From contig NZ_JAFMTQ010000001.1 of NCBI RefSeq assembly GCF_026126405.1, positions 62,001 to 126,000 of the forward strand: DNA of 64,000 nucleotides, written 5' to 3'. The position numbers and the translations under genes were made by a program. This document shows, piece by piece, positions 8,182 to 16,044 of this stretch; within the stretch, counting starts at the first letter, position 1, and each line of letters opens with the position of its first letter. The notes beneath the pieces are model-generated. The model saw only the letters and a program-made list of their open reading frames with translations. It was not told the DNA's origin and made no database searches. The stretch comes from Aureitalea sp. L0-47. GTDB lineage: Bacteria > Bacteroidota > Bacteroidia > Flavobacteriales > Flavobacteriaceae.

Positions 8182-9846
8182 CTAGAAGTTCACAGACAAG
8201 TTTATACTCAACCCATTGTTTGCGGGTACAAATCGGCAAACACCACCTACACAGATCAATCCTCCTCGTTGTCTTCCGTAATTTAATCCAAGGCGCGTTC
8301 TTCCTTTACTATAACTTCCTCCCACATTGTAGTAATGCAGCTCTCCTTCACCCGCATAATTAAATGCATCCGCCACGTAAACAGATAGCCTGGAGTTAAA
8401 ATTGAATTCTGTCACTAAGCCTGCCCAGTCTTTTCTGTCTTGTTCTGTCCACAAGTGCTGTCCTACCAAACGAAGAGATTTACCATTATTGAACTTAATA
8501 GTTCCTTCAGCCACCACTACAGTAGCTTTAATATCGCCTTGTTGTCCTAACGGGCCACCCAGGACCACGCCTTTGTCGGTAATTACGTTTTGAAAAGTAA
8601 GTACGGAGCTAAACTTGGAACTCCAGCGGTTTTTTATTTCGAAATTCACATCGCGCCAGTAACGATCTCCGCTTCCGATGAATTCAACGTCGTAGGACAG
8701 ATCTTCGTTAAAAGTAGTATCCAGACCTCCCCAATACGAGAAGTTGAAAGCAACTTTGGTTCGGTACTTACCCAGGAAACTCTCCTTCGGGAAAGTGTAA
8801 TAGATATCCGTCTGTGTTCCTACTTCTCCAACGCGCTGTTCCAGGTTATCCGTTAATAGCCTGGGCTGAGGATTGTATACGTAGATGTTGGTAAGCAGGT
8901 AATCCTGTTGTTTGGTCAAACCGGGAGTATAATTGATCAATTGCTGATTGAATTGGTTCCCCTCTGCCAGTCGGTCTGAGTAAAATGAGAAGTTTTCAAG
9001 TCTTCTGAATGTGGAATTAATTCCTAATCCCTTTTGGGAGTAACCCAGGTTCACAAGCAATGCCGTACCATCATACAACCTATTGGACACCAATTCTCCT
9101 TCAGCGGCAATGGCGTCTTCATCCTTCATACCCGCTTCTACGCCTCCGAAGAAGTTCCCAACGCCAAAATCAAGCCTTGCTCCATAAGCGGCTACGTTAC
9201 TGGGAATTACTTCGTTCGAGCCTCTGTCCTGGTAACGGTTTACATAGCTGGCTCCAAACCGAAGGTCTATATTTTCAAGCTCGGCCACATTGCCGATATC
9301 CAGATTGGAATCGAGAGCTGTTACAACCCCTTCTGAAACATTGAAACCATCACGTTGCTGTCCAACCAATGCAGTTACATCCCAATAATCGTAAGGCGTC
9401 CACTTAACTCGCGCCCCTCGTATAGCTGTGTTAACACCAAGTTGCCTGTCTTCCCAACTTCTTAGGAGTAATCCACTTCCGAATTGCTCATAGAAATATC
9501 CACCGGTTATATCGAGGGTTTCATTCTTGAAATTCAGGAAATAAGTTGCGACACCATTGTTTCCGTCAAAAACCGGGCTATAACCCAACAATGCCGATGG
9601 CAGGTATAGTTCGTATTGAACTCCGGCCGTAAATTTTCCGTAGGTATAGTTTAGCTGAAGATAATTATTGGCACGAAATTGATCCTCGGGCAGAAAAGTG
9701 GCACCGGGATCGAAAGTAAACAAGTCATCGTCTTGTTGCAACCATTGAGAGTTTGATTCGAAGCCACCGTAAAAGGTACCTTCCTCTTGAGCGAGTGACA
9801 CCGCACTGCAAAGCAGCAATGCCACGATTAGGGTAAGTTGTTTCAT
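8182..9846 (-). CDS. DUF6029-type outer-membrane beta-barrel protein
   Basis: A 554-residue protein with signal peptide MKQLTLIVALLLCSAVSLAQ and a long series of amphipathic strands ending NNGLSINLSVNF, as expected of an outer-membrane barrel. I recognise the DUF6029 family pattern, including GGYFYEQFGSGLLLRSWEDRQLG near residues 115-140. It lies 31 nt downstream of a TlpA-type thioredoxin on the same strand, so the two are probably one operon. One close cysteine pair lies near the C-terminus (ICVGGVCRF). Function unknown. The pairing with a periplasmic thiol protein and two nearby Omp28 proteins suggests a shared envelope task. Confidence 0.75.
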   Translation of the reverse strand: MKQLTLIVALLLCSAVSLAQEEGTFYGGFESNSQWLQQDDDLFTFDPGATFLPEDQFRANNYLQLNYTYGKFTAGVQYELYLPSALLGYSPVFDGNNGVATYFLNFKNETLDITGGYFYEQFGSGLLLRSWEDRQLGVNTAIRGARVKWTPYDYWDVTALVGQQRDGFNVSEGVVTALDSNLDIGNVAELENIDLRFGASYVNRYQDRGSNEVIPSNVAAYGARLDFGVGNFFGGVEAGMKDEDAIAAEGELVSNRLYDGTALLVNLGYSQKGLGINSTFRRLENFSFYSDRLAEGNQFNQQLINYTPGLTKQQDYLLTNIYVYNPQPRLLTDNLEQRVGEVGTQTDIYYTFPKESFLGKYRTKVAFNFSYWGGLDTTFNEDLSYDVEFIGSGDRYWRDVNFEIKNRWSSKFSSVLTFQNVITDKGVVLGGPLGQQGDIKATVVVAEGTIKFNNGKSLRLVGQHLWTEQDRKDWAGLVTEFNFNSRLSVYVADAFNYAGEGELHYYNVGGSYSKGRTRLGLNYGRQRGGLICVGGVCRFVPANNGLSINLSVNF

Positions 9847-9877
9847 GTTCTGGTTGATAGGATTTTTTGAAGTTGTC

Positions 9878-10363
9878 CTAGTTGGAATATTCCTGGACGT
9901 GGTCGTAAAGTTCGTTCTCTGCTCCCGGAGTATACCCTGAATGGCGGTATACGATCTCTCCGTTTTTTACCAATAGTGTGAGTGGAACAGTGGCTGCTCC
10001 TAAAGCCCGCTTAACATCATTATTGGTGTCCAGAAGAATTTCATAATCCCACCCTTTACCATTAATGAGTGGTTTTACTCTTTTTACCGTTCGGCTGTCA
10101 TCTACAGAAATAGCAATGAGCTTCACGTTTGTCTCATCTTGCCAATCTTCATATACTTCGCTGATGGCATCTAACTCTTTCAAACATGGAACACACCAGG
10201 TTGCCCACAAAGAAATAATAACCGGATCGTCACTGTTAGCAACATCCTGAAGGTTTACATCCTCCTGACTCATGTTGGTTAAAGTAACATTTGGAAGTTT
10301 ATCTTGAGCATAAATAAGGGTAGAAGACCCAATAAATAGTAGGATAAAGAACTTTTTAATCAT
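9878..10363 (-). CDS. TlpA-family periplasmic thioredoxin-like protein
   Basis: A 161-residue protein with a signal peptide (MIKKFFILLFIGSSTLIYAQ) and one thioredoxin domain. The active site is WATWCVPC at about residues 53-60, and the cis-proline region is TVPLTLLV near residue 126. The family passes electrons to or from cysteines of exported proteins. It is first in a two-gene unit with the DUF6029 barrel and divergent from an Omp28-type lipoprotein, so those CxxC proteins are plausible redox partners (inference). The 160-nt divergent gap holds only an imperfect -7 candidate. Confidence 0.88.
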   Translation of the reverse strand: MIKKFFILLFIGSSTLIYAQDKLPNVTLTNMSQEDVNLQDVANSDDPVIISLWATWCVPCLKELDAISEVYEDWQDETNVKLIAISVDDSRTVKRVKPLINGKGWDYEILLDTNNDVKRALGAATVPLTLLVKNGEIVYRHSGYTPGAENELYDHVQEYSN

Positions 10364-10523
10364 GGTTTAGGATTGTTTGTTGTTGCACAATATTAATGAA
10401 AATTCACCACAAAAGCCCAATTTTTCAATTGTGACTATTATTACACCTATTGGGTCGTCGTGGTTTGATGGTCTTTAAGAAAAAATTAACTATTTTAGAA
10501 GCCCAAATAACGTGCCGAAAATT

Positions 10524-11594
10524 ATGATTATGTTGAAATTCAAATCTCTCTCTCTTACAATCTTATGTGCAGTCGTGATTTCCCTAGCGGTTACTTCATG
10601 TAGCAAAAAGGAAGATTTCACCAATCTTGGTGTAGTTCCAGTAGCAAATTTGGAAAATGGTTTGGTCTTCAGAAAGGCCTCTCTTAAAAACCAGCAGGTT
10701 ACTTTCCAGCTTTTCGACGATGATGGAAATGAAATACTTGAAGATGTTACGTACTACGTCGATGAAAACGCTCTTGATAACAATACATTCCTTTCCGACG
10801 TTGAAGGTACTTTTGAAATCTACGCAAGATTCCTTCTAAACGGAGAAGAAGTAGTTACCGAAACCGAAACCTTTGATGTTATCACACCTGTTAAAAAAGT
10901 GGTTGTAGAAGACTACACCGGAACCTGGTGTGGCTATTGTCCATCCGTAACTGCTGCTATTGAAGAAGTCCTGGCTCAGACCACTCATGTTTCTGTTGTG
11001 GCAATTCACAACGGAGACGATCTTTCATTACCTATAGAACCGGTTATTCGGGATGGTCTTGGTATTCCCGACGGATCGCCGAGGGCACGGATAGACAGAA
11101 CGATAGTTTGGGGAACACCTTCTCCGGCTAATTTTCCAGTAGATGAGGTGCTTCCTTATGCAGGAATACCCTCAAATACAAGCATCGCTATTCAATCCAA
11201 CATTCAGGGTGGAACTATTTTTGCCACGGTCACTGTTGCTTCTGAAGACGTCCTGGAGGGTAGAAAACTTGTGCTTTATCTAGTTGAAGATGGAATATTA
11301 AGAGACCAGACCAACTATTACAACCAGGATCCTGATAGCCCGTATTTCAATATGGGGGATCCGATAGTAAACTTCGAGCACAATCATACGCTTCGAGGGA
11401 ATCTTTCCGATGTACTGGGAGATGCAATTCCTGATACCCCTGCACTTACCGATTATGTTGCAGATTTTTCGTTTTCAATGGATCCTGAATTCGTAGCCGA
11501 AAATCTGCACCTTGTCGCCATGGTGGTGGATTCAGACAACCTGGCTATCAATTCTCAAAATGCTTTGGTAGGCGAGGAAAAGCCTTTTGAATAA
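10524..11594 (+). CDS. Omp28-related lipoprotein with CxxC site
   Basis: About 356 residues. Possible starts are GTG 10512, ATG 10524 and ATG 10530; the ATGs leave a normal lipoprotein signal ending in the lipobox VTSC, with the lipidated Cys at 26 counted from 10524. An Ig-like stretch (about 35-125) is followed by the Omp28 thioredoxin-like domain with VEDYTGTWCGYCPS, the CxxC at about 136 and 139. No T9SS domain, so it is probably anchored in the outer membrane. It is divergent from the TlpA gene and similar in its core to the T9SS-exported Omp28 protein at 5454. Function unknown; thiol exchange with TlpA is a reasonable guess. Confidence 0.82.
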   Translation: MIMLKFKSLSLTILCAVVISLAVTSCSKKEDFTNLGVVPVANLENGLVFRKASLKNQQVTFQLFDDDGNEILEDVTYYVDENALDNNTFLSDVEGTFEIYARFLLNGEEVVTETETFDVITPVKKVVVEDYTGTWCGYCPSVTAAIEEVLAQTTHVSVVAIHNGDDLSLPIEPVIRDGLGIPDGSPRARIDRTIVWGTPSPANFPVDEVLPYAGIPSNTSIAIQSNIQGGTIFATVTVASEDVLEGRKLVLYLVEDGILRDQTNYYNQDPDSPYFNMGDPIVNFEHNHTLRGNLSDVLGDAIPDTPALTDYVADFSFSMDPEFVAENLHLVAMVVDSDNLAINSQNALVGEEKPFE

Positions 11595-11671
11595 TATAGG
11601 CTCAATTGTAGATTCTTTCAGAAAGTAAGTCATGAAACTTTATTCTTCTCTGTCGAAAACACAATGAAGAA

Positions 11672-11902
11672 CTAGATGAGTTTTGCGGTTATTATTTTTA
11701 CAGGGCAGGCTTTTGAAGCTTCAACACAACCATCATAGATGGTGTTATCCACTGATTTCAAAGTGTGAAATCCCTTTTTTTCAGTAGCATGTAGTAGGAC
11801 GGACTTTCCATCCTTCTTGGACATTTGAAATTGACCGGGTGCCAATTCCACGCAGTAGTTGCAACCGATACATTTATTGCGATGCAGCGTAATTACAACC
11901 AT
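11672..11902 (-). CDS. Small single-cluster [4Fe-4S] ferredoxin
   Basis: A 76-residue protein with KCIGCNYC near the N-terminus (C-x2-C-x2-C) and a distal ACP cysteine, the four ligands of one [4Fe-4S] cluster. A further cysteine lies in DGCVEA. The start codon overlaps the stop of the U32 gene by one base (TAATG), which indicates translational coupling. An electron-transfer role for the U32 protein is inferred from this coupling. Confidence 0.9.
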   Translation of the reverse strand: MVVITLHRNKCIGCNYCVELAPGQFQMSKKDGKSVLLHATEKKGFHTLKSVDNTIYDGCVEASKACPVKIITAKLI

Positions 11903-13143
11903 TAACCGGGAACTATCTTGTACAATTTATCAGAAGGCCTTATCCTGAATTTCGTTGGAATGGTGCAGGAATCACCTTTCTTGGCAATACTCAAAGGTTC
12001 ATCATTAACTAGCATTTCAGTTAGCTCAAACTCTTCAACTCCGGTCGTTGGCCCGGTAATTAGAATCGTATCCCCAATTCGGATATCGTATGCTTCAATT
12101 AGGAATTCACCAATGCTGGGTTTAGGGAAGAAATGAACTCCTTTGCCCACATATACCTTCTTCTGGGTTGCTTTGGAACCTGAGACATTACTCCATTCCC
12201 CCAATTTCTGACCTAAATAATAACCGCTCCAGAATCCCCTGTTGTATACTTTTTCCAACTCGGTCATCCAATGACTCACTCGTTCAGGTGTATAGGTTCC
12301 TTCATCGATTGCATCGATCGCCTCACGGTAGGTTTTAATAACTTTTGCCACATATTCCGGAGCCCGTCCCCGTCCTTCAATTTTTAATACTTTCGCGCCG
12401 GTATTAATAACCTGGTCCAGAAAATCAAGAGTGCATAAGTCCTTGGGAGACATGATATATTCATTATCCAACTCGAGCTCGACACCGGTCTCCTGATCGA
12501 TCACACTATATTTTTTTCGGCAATTTTGCTTGCAGGCACCTCTATTGGCAGACGAATTATAAGTGTGCAAACTCATATAACACTTGCCTGAAACTGCCAT
12601 GCAAAGAGCTCCATGTCCAAAGATCTCGACTTCGATTAAATTACCGGATGGGCCTTTTATCTGGTCCTTCTCGATCTGTTCACATATCTTCTTTATCTGT
12701 CGCAAACTTAGTTCCCTGCTTAGAACTACCGTATCCGCGAATAAAGCGTAGAATTTAACCGCTTCGATATTGGTAATATTTACCTGGGTAGATATATGAA
12801 CTTCCATCCCGATCTCTCGAGCATAAGCAATCACCGCCTGATCCATAGCTATTACTGCGGTAATACCAGCAGACTTTGCTGCACTCAACAGGGTTTTGAT
12901 CACAGAAAGGTCATGATCGTAAATAATAGTATTCAGTGTCAGGTAGGTGCGTATCCCTTTCGCGCTGCAACGTTTTACGATCTCCGGGAGGTCTTCGATA
13001 GTAAAATTTATACTCGCCCGGGCTCTCATATTTAACTGTTCTACACCGAAATAGACAGAATCTGCACTATTGTCAATAGCAGCCTGTAAGGATTCAAAAT
13101 TTCCGGCCGGCGCCATCAATTCTATTTTACCCGATTTTGTCAT
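11902..13143 (-). CDS. U32 family protein, likely tRNA 5-hydroxyuridine synthesis (TrhP/YegQ-like)
   Basis: A 413-residue cytoplasmic protein with the U32 N-terminus (IELMAPAGNFESLQAAI), the signature EVEIFGHGALCMAVSGKCYMS at about 175-195, and more cysteines in GACKQNCRKKY, which likely bind an iron-sulfur cluster. The length and C-terminal beta domain fit TrhP rather than the ubiquinone proteins UbiU/UbiV. Known TrhP proteins use prephenate to hydroxylate U34 of certain tRNAs. A ferredoxin follows with a one-base overlap. The annotation 'collagenase/peptidase U32' is historical. A -7-like box TATTTTTA lies upstream (13170-13177, minus strand). TrhP is chosen by family resemblance, not proof. 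Confidence 0.8.
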   Translation of the reverse strand: MTKSGKIELMAPAGNFESLQAAIDNSADSVYFGVEQLNMRARASINFTIEDLPEIVKRCSAKGIRTYLTLNTIIYDHDLSVIKTLLSAAKSAGITAVIAMDQAVIAYAREIGMEVHISTQVNITNIEAVKFYALFADTVVLSRELSLRQIKKICEQIEKDQIKGPSGNLIEVEIFGHGALCMAVSGKCYMSLHTYNSSANRGACKQNCRKKYSVIDQETGVELELDNEYIMSPKDLCTLDFLDQVINTGAKVLKIEGRGRAPEYVAKVIKTYREAIDAIDEGTYTPERVSHWMTELEKVYNRGFWSGYYLGQKLGEWSNVSGSKATQKKVYVGKGVHFFPKPSIGEFLIEAYDIRIGDTILITGPTTGVEEFELTEMLVNDEPLSIAKKGDSCTIPTKFRIRPSDKLYKIVPG

Positions 13144-13272
13144 AGTTCTACACTTTCTGAATGATGTGGTAAAAATACAGCATTAATTTACATCTCAGTA
13201 GGTAAGCTTGAAGACAACTCATGGACTTAATAGTTATTTGAAATATTGTCCTGTTATTTACAACTAATCGGT

Positions 13273-13280
13273 TAAATTTG
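13273..13280 (+). promoter_or_regulatory. -7 promoter box TAAATTTG, 6 nt before the start codon
   Basis: Exact TAnnTTTG match ending at 13280, with the ATG at 13287. A TTG at 13246-13248 lies 24 nt upstream of the box, slightly long for a -33 element. The spacing predicts a leaderless transcript. Confidence 0.55.
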
Positions 13281-13286
13281 ATTGTT

Positions 13287-14030
13287 ATGAGAGGATTTAT
13301 CCCATTAATCTCCGGCTTATTGTTCTTGATGATCTTAACAGCTTGTATCAGCGATGAGAAGATCAATGCCGATACCCTGTTGGAAAAGGCGATGGGTTCT
13401 CATGGATCAGAGAATATTTATGGCAAAGAAATAAATTTCGACTTCAGGGATTGGAGCTATGTCCTTGATCGTGACAGCGCCTCCTACACCTATACCAGGA
13501 TAAAGGATTCTATAGAAGATAAGCTTCACAGCAAAAGAGGATTCTCCAGGTCTGTGAACGGTGAAAAAGTAAAATTGGCCGATTCCATGGTGACCAAATA
13601 CAGCAATTCCCTGAATTCCGTACTATACTTTTTCCAGCTTCCCCTGGTATTGGAAGATGCAGCGGTTCAGAAGGAATACCTGGGTACACTATCAATTAAG
13701 GAACAAAAATATCATACGCTAAAAGTAACTTTTCGCCAGGAAGGAGGAGGGGTGGATTTCGAGGATGAGTTTCGATATTGGATCAATGCTGAAACCTATG
13801 AAATAGACTACCTGGCCTACTCTTACCTTACCGATGGCGGCGGAGTGCGCTTTCGCGAAGCCTTCAGAAAAGAACGTCTCGAAGATATATTGTTCCAGGA
13901 TTACCGGAACTTCAAGCCTAAGGAGAAAGATATTCCATTGGATAGCCTCCCGGACCTCTTCGTGCAAGGTAATCTCCAATTGCTTTCTACCATAGAGAAC
14001 ATGAATATAAGTGTAGAAACGGGGAAGTAA
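13287..14030 (+). CDS. DUF6503-like lipoprotein
   Basis: About 247 residues from the ATG at 13287; a TTG at 13278 would add MIV and falls inside the promoter box, so I reject it. The signal MRGFIPLISGLLFLMILTAC has a lipobox Cys at 20. The body looks like a LolA-like beta fold resembling the DUF6503 family, with phrases such as EINFDFRDWSY, YHTLKVTF and DEFRYWINAETYEIDYLAYS. Probably a membrane-anchored envelope protein of unknown function. Single gene, followed by the tRNA. Confidence 0.7.
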   Translation: MRGFIPLISGLLFLMILTACISDEKINADTLLEKAMGSHGSENIYGKEINFDFRDWSYVLDRDSASYTYTRIKDSIEDKLHSKRGFSRSVNGEKVKLADSMVTKYSNSLNSVLYFFQLPLVLEDAAVQKEYLGTLSIKEQKYHTLKVTFRQEGGGVDFEDEFRYWINAETYEIDYLAYSYLTDGGGVRFREAFRKERLEDILFQDYRNFKPKEKDIPLDSLPDLFVQGNLQLLSTIENMNISVETGK

Positions 14031-14078
14031 TCACTTCCGGATATTAGATAAATCCTGTATTTTTGTGATCCTTTTACC

Positions 14079-14150
14079 GGCCCCGTAGTTCAATGGATAG
14101 AATAGAAGTTTCCTAAACTTTAGATGCAAGTTCGATTCTTGCCGGGGCTA
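14079..14150 (+). tRNA. tRNA-Arg (anticodon CCT)
   Basis: A 72-nt cloverleaf without encoded CCA. The acceptor GGCCCCG pairs with CGGGGCT. The D stem is GTTC/GAAT. The anticodon stem GAAGT/ACTTT encloses the loop TTCCTAA, giving anticodon CCT. The T stem is GCAAG/CTTGC with loop TTCGATT, and the discriminator is A14150. Confidence 0.93.
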
Positions 14151-14155
14151 CAAAG
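14134..14155 (+). repeat. Direct repeat copy 1 (tRNA-Arg 3' end)
   Basis: 22 bp covering the tRNA T-arm end, the 3' acceptor strand and 5 nt beyond. The identical sequence recurs at 14230-14251, 96 bp downstream. Confidence 0.9.
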
Positions 14156-14229
14156 TAGCACCGCAATTGTGCTTAGCACAAGAATGCGGAGCATTTGAAT
14201 CGATGTTTACCCTGAGCGTTAGTCGAAGG
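14156..14229. other. 74-bp insert between repeated tRNA ends, with hairpin
   Basis: This segment separates the two tRNA-end repeats and contains no gene. It includes an imperfect hairpin (CGCAATTGTGC then GCACAAGAATGCG, about 14162-14186) and most of a REP-like palindrome. The tRNA's likely native terminator lies just after copy 2, so the segment looks inserted. Confidence 0.65.
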
Positions 14230-14230
14230 G
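14210..14230. repeat. REP-like palindromic intergenic element
   Basis: A 21-nt element starting CCCTGAGCG and ending AGTCGAAGGG, with outer arms CCCT/AGGG. It resembles a dispersed motif I know from many bacterial genomes, including Bacteroidota. I saw only this copy here. Confidence 0.6.
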
Positions 14231-14251
14231 ATTCTTGCCGGGGCTACAAAG
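14230..14251 (+). repeat. Direct repeat copy 2 (duplicated tRNA-Arg 3' end)
   Basis: Exact 22-bp copy of 14134-14155. Its first base is shared with the end of the REP-like element. Confidence 0.9.
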
Positions 14252-14257
14252 ACCTCT

Positions 14258-14279
14258 TCCCGCGTGAGCGGGATTTTTT
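14258..14279 (+). terminator. Intrinsic terminator after the tRNA region
   Basis: TCCCGC pairs with GCGGGA around loop GTGA, followed by six Ts. It probably ended the tRNA transcript before the 96-bp duplication. Confidence 0.85.
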
Positions 14280-14308
14280 GTTTGACCCAAGAATGGAATT
14301 CATACTTT

Positions 14309-15271
14309 CTATTCCGAAGTACGTCGTAGCGAACCCTGAAGATTCTCCAGCATCACCTCGGTCATCTCATCCAAATCGTAAGTGTGGGCCCATCCCCAAT
14401 CTTTCCTGGCTTCAGAATCGTCCATGCTGTTCGGCCATGAATCGGCAATGTCCTGCCTGAAATCCGGCTGGTAGACGATCTCAAACTCTGGAATATGCTT
14501 TTTTATAGAAGCCGCAATATCTTCAGGACCAAAACTTATAGCCGCAAGATTGTATCCACTACGTATCTTTACTTCTTCCGATTTAGCCTCCATAATACCA
14601 ATAGTGGCATTGATGGCATCGTCCATGAACATCATAGGTAAAACTGTTCCCTTGTCCAGGAAGGAAATATATTTTTTATGCTTGATAGCCTTGTGATAGA
14701 TCTCAACGGCATAGTCTGTTGTTCCTCCACCGGGTGCCGTTTTGTAACTGATCAATCCGGGGTAACGCAGACTGCGAACATCTACTCCGTATTTCTTATG
14801 ATAGTACTCACACCATCTTTCCCCAGTGAGTTTACTAATACCGTATACCGTGGAAGGTTCGGTGATAGTGTTTTGGTGTGTATTGATCTTTGGAGTGCTC
14901 GGTCCGAAAACGGCAATACTCGATGGCCAGAAGATCTTCTCGATCTTTCCTTCTTTGGCAAGATTCAAGACATTGAACAGCGAGGTCATATTCAGGTTCC
15001 ATGCTTTCATAGGGAATTTTTCCGCAGTAGCGGAAAGCATGGCAGCCATGAGGTAAACCTCAGAGATCTCGTAGTTGATCACGATATCTTCAATAGCGCT
15101 ATAGTCCATTGCGTCCAGCACTTCAAAAGGGCCACTTTCCATAAGCTCCTGGTTTCCCTCCCGGATATCGCTTGCAATCACTTTATGAGGCGCATAGATC
15201 TTTCGTAACCGTTCCGTAAGCTCCGAACCAATCTGACCGCTTGCTCCTATTATCAAAATCCGTTTTTTCAT
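14309..15271 (-). CDS. L-threonine 3-dehydrogenase, short-chain (SDR) type
   Basis: A 320-residue cytoplasmic NAD-dependent enzyme of the extended SDR fold. The Rossmann motif GASGQIG is at residues 9-15; the active-site S-S-x-A then YGISK (Tyr-x3-Lys) is near 117-147. Specific phrases such as MLSATAEKFPMKAW, LRYPGLIS and PGGGTTDYAVEIY match the SDR-type threonine dehydrogenases of Flavobacteria, distinct from the zinc-dependent Tdh of E. coli. The product 2-amino-3-ketobutyrate is normally cleaved by a CoA-dependent lyase, not present here. Single gene, with an upstream -7-like box TATATTTA in reverse orientation. Confidence 0.9.
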   Translation of the reverse strand: MKKRILIIGASGQIGSELTERLRKIYAPHKVIASDIREGNQELMESGPFEVLDAMDYSAIEDIVINYEISEVYLMAAMLSATAEKFPMKAWNLNMTSLFNVLNLAKEGKIEKIFWPSSIAVFGPSTPKINTHQNTITEPSTVYGISKLTGERWCEYYHKKYGVDVRSLRYPGLISYKTAPGGGTTDYAVEIYHKAIKHKKYISFLDKGTVLPMMFMDDAINATIGIMEAKSEEVKIRSGYNLAAISFGPEDIAASIKKHIPEFEIVYQPDFRQDIADSWPNSMDDSEARKDWGWAHTYDLDEMTEVMLENLQGSLRRTSE

Positions 15272-15356
15272 GAAATCCGTTATAGCTTATGTAAATATAA
15301 TCATATTCCTTACTAAATCTTTTAACTCTCAGTCACATTTTTTTGATGGAGTACTT

Positions 15357-15364
15357 TATCTTTG
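15357..15364 (+). promoter_or_regulatory. -7 promoter box TATCTTTG, 6 nt before the start codon
   Basis: Exact TAnnTTTG match. The ATG lies at 15371, predicting a leaderless mRNA. No -33 TTG at proper spacing. Confidence 0.5.
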
Positions 15365-15370
15365 TCCTTA

Positions 15371-15970
15371 ATGAATAAAGGGATTCAAGGAATTTTAGTT
15401 GCGATGTTGTTTGGGTTGTTCCTGTGTGTTTCCTGTGAAGATTCGGCAGCGGATCCCGACGCAGAAATTGTTTCGGAACAAGAACTCTCCAATACCTTCG
15501 GTGATACTTCCGTACCATTACCAAAGCTAACGTCAGGTGCCGAGAACATCCTCTCTAATTGGCCCGTATTTGAGGATCTGAGAAATGAGCTTCGCACCAT
15601 GAAAGGCACAACGATTTCAGAAATTAAAGTGAAAACCGAACGACTCGAGCTCTACGCGGATTCCCTTATGAAGACCATTCCGGATACCTTATCCACTAAA
15701 GCCATTCGTTCCAGGTTGCTTATTGTAAACACCCGTGTAAACATGCTCGGCCAGGAAGTACGAAAATCTCGTCTGGATTCCACCATAATCGAGGAATGCA
15801 TGTTCGAGTTGAATAATGCAGGAATAAATTTTATCAACCAGATCGAGGCAAAACTTCAGAAAGATCAGATCAACCAGGAGCGGAGAGAGGATGAAGAGAA
15901 AGAATTGGAGAAACAGCAGCGTTTTCTGGATTCAGTATACCAGGCAGAACTCGAAGATCAGCAAAATTAA
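15371..15970 (+). CDS. Uncharacterised lipoprotein with coiled-coil C-terminus
   Basis: About 199 residues from the ATG at 15371; a TTG at 15362 is rejected because it lies in the promoter box. Signal peptide NKGIQGILVAMLFGLFLCVSC with a lipobox Cys. The body is alpha-helical, and the last ~40 residues are highly charged (QERREDEEKELEKQQRF) and probably coiled coil. Family not recognised. 74 nt later an M13 peptidase starts on the same strand, so co-transcription is possible. Confidence 0.7.
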   Translation: MNKGIQGILVAMLFGLFLCVSCEDSAADPDAEIVSEQELSNTFGDTSVPLPKLTSGAENILSNWPVFEDLRNELRTMKGTTISEIKVKTERLELYADSLMKTIPDTLSTKAIRSRLLIVNTRVNMLGQEVRKSRLDSTIIEECMFELNNAGINFINQIEAKLQKDQINQERREDEEKELEKQQRFLDSVYQAELEDQQN

Positions 15971-16003
15971 GTGTAACAAATCGGAAATTTTAATACATAT
16001 AGC

Positions 16004-16021
16004 ACAGGCGTTCACGCCTGT
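16004..16021 (+). other. 7-bp hairpin ahead of M13 peptidase gene
   Basis: ACAGGCG/CGCCTGT around loop TTCA, 23 nt before the ATG. No T-run, so not an intrinsic terminator. Could affect mRNA stability. Confidence 0.45.
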
Positions 16022-16044
16022 AATCACTAAAAACATATCAAAAA

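Noticed and set aside
11902-13143. Collagenase/peptidase function for the U32 protein
   Set aside because: Family is now linked to tRNA hydroxylation and related Fe-S oxygenations; no protease motif is evident.
14167-14460. Forward ORF crossing the tRNA-end repeat and the threonine dehydrogenase 3' end
   Set aside because: It runs through a terminator and antisense to a conserved gene; composition is not protein-like.
14678-15208. 176-residue forward ORF antisense to threonine dehydrogenase
   Set aside because: Mirror of a conserved coding frame; no domain, no start context.
16004-16021. Hairpin as terminator between the lipoprotein and M13 genes
   Set aside because: No T-run follows, so it is listed only as a structure.
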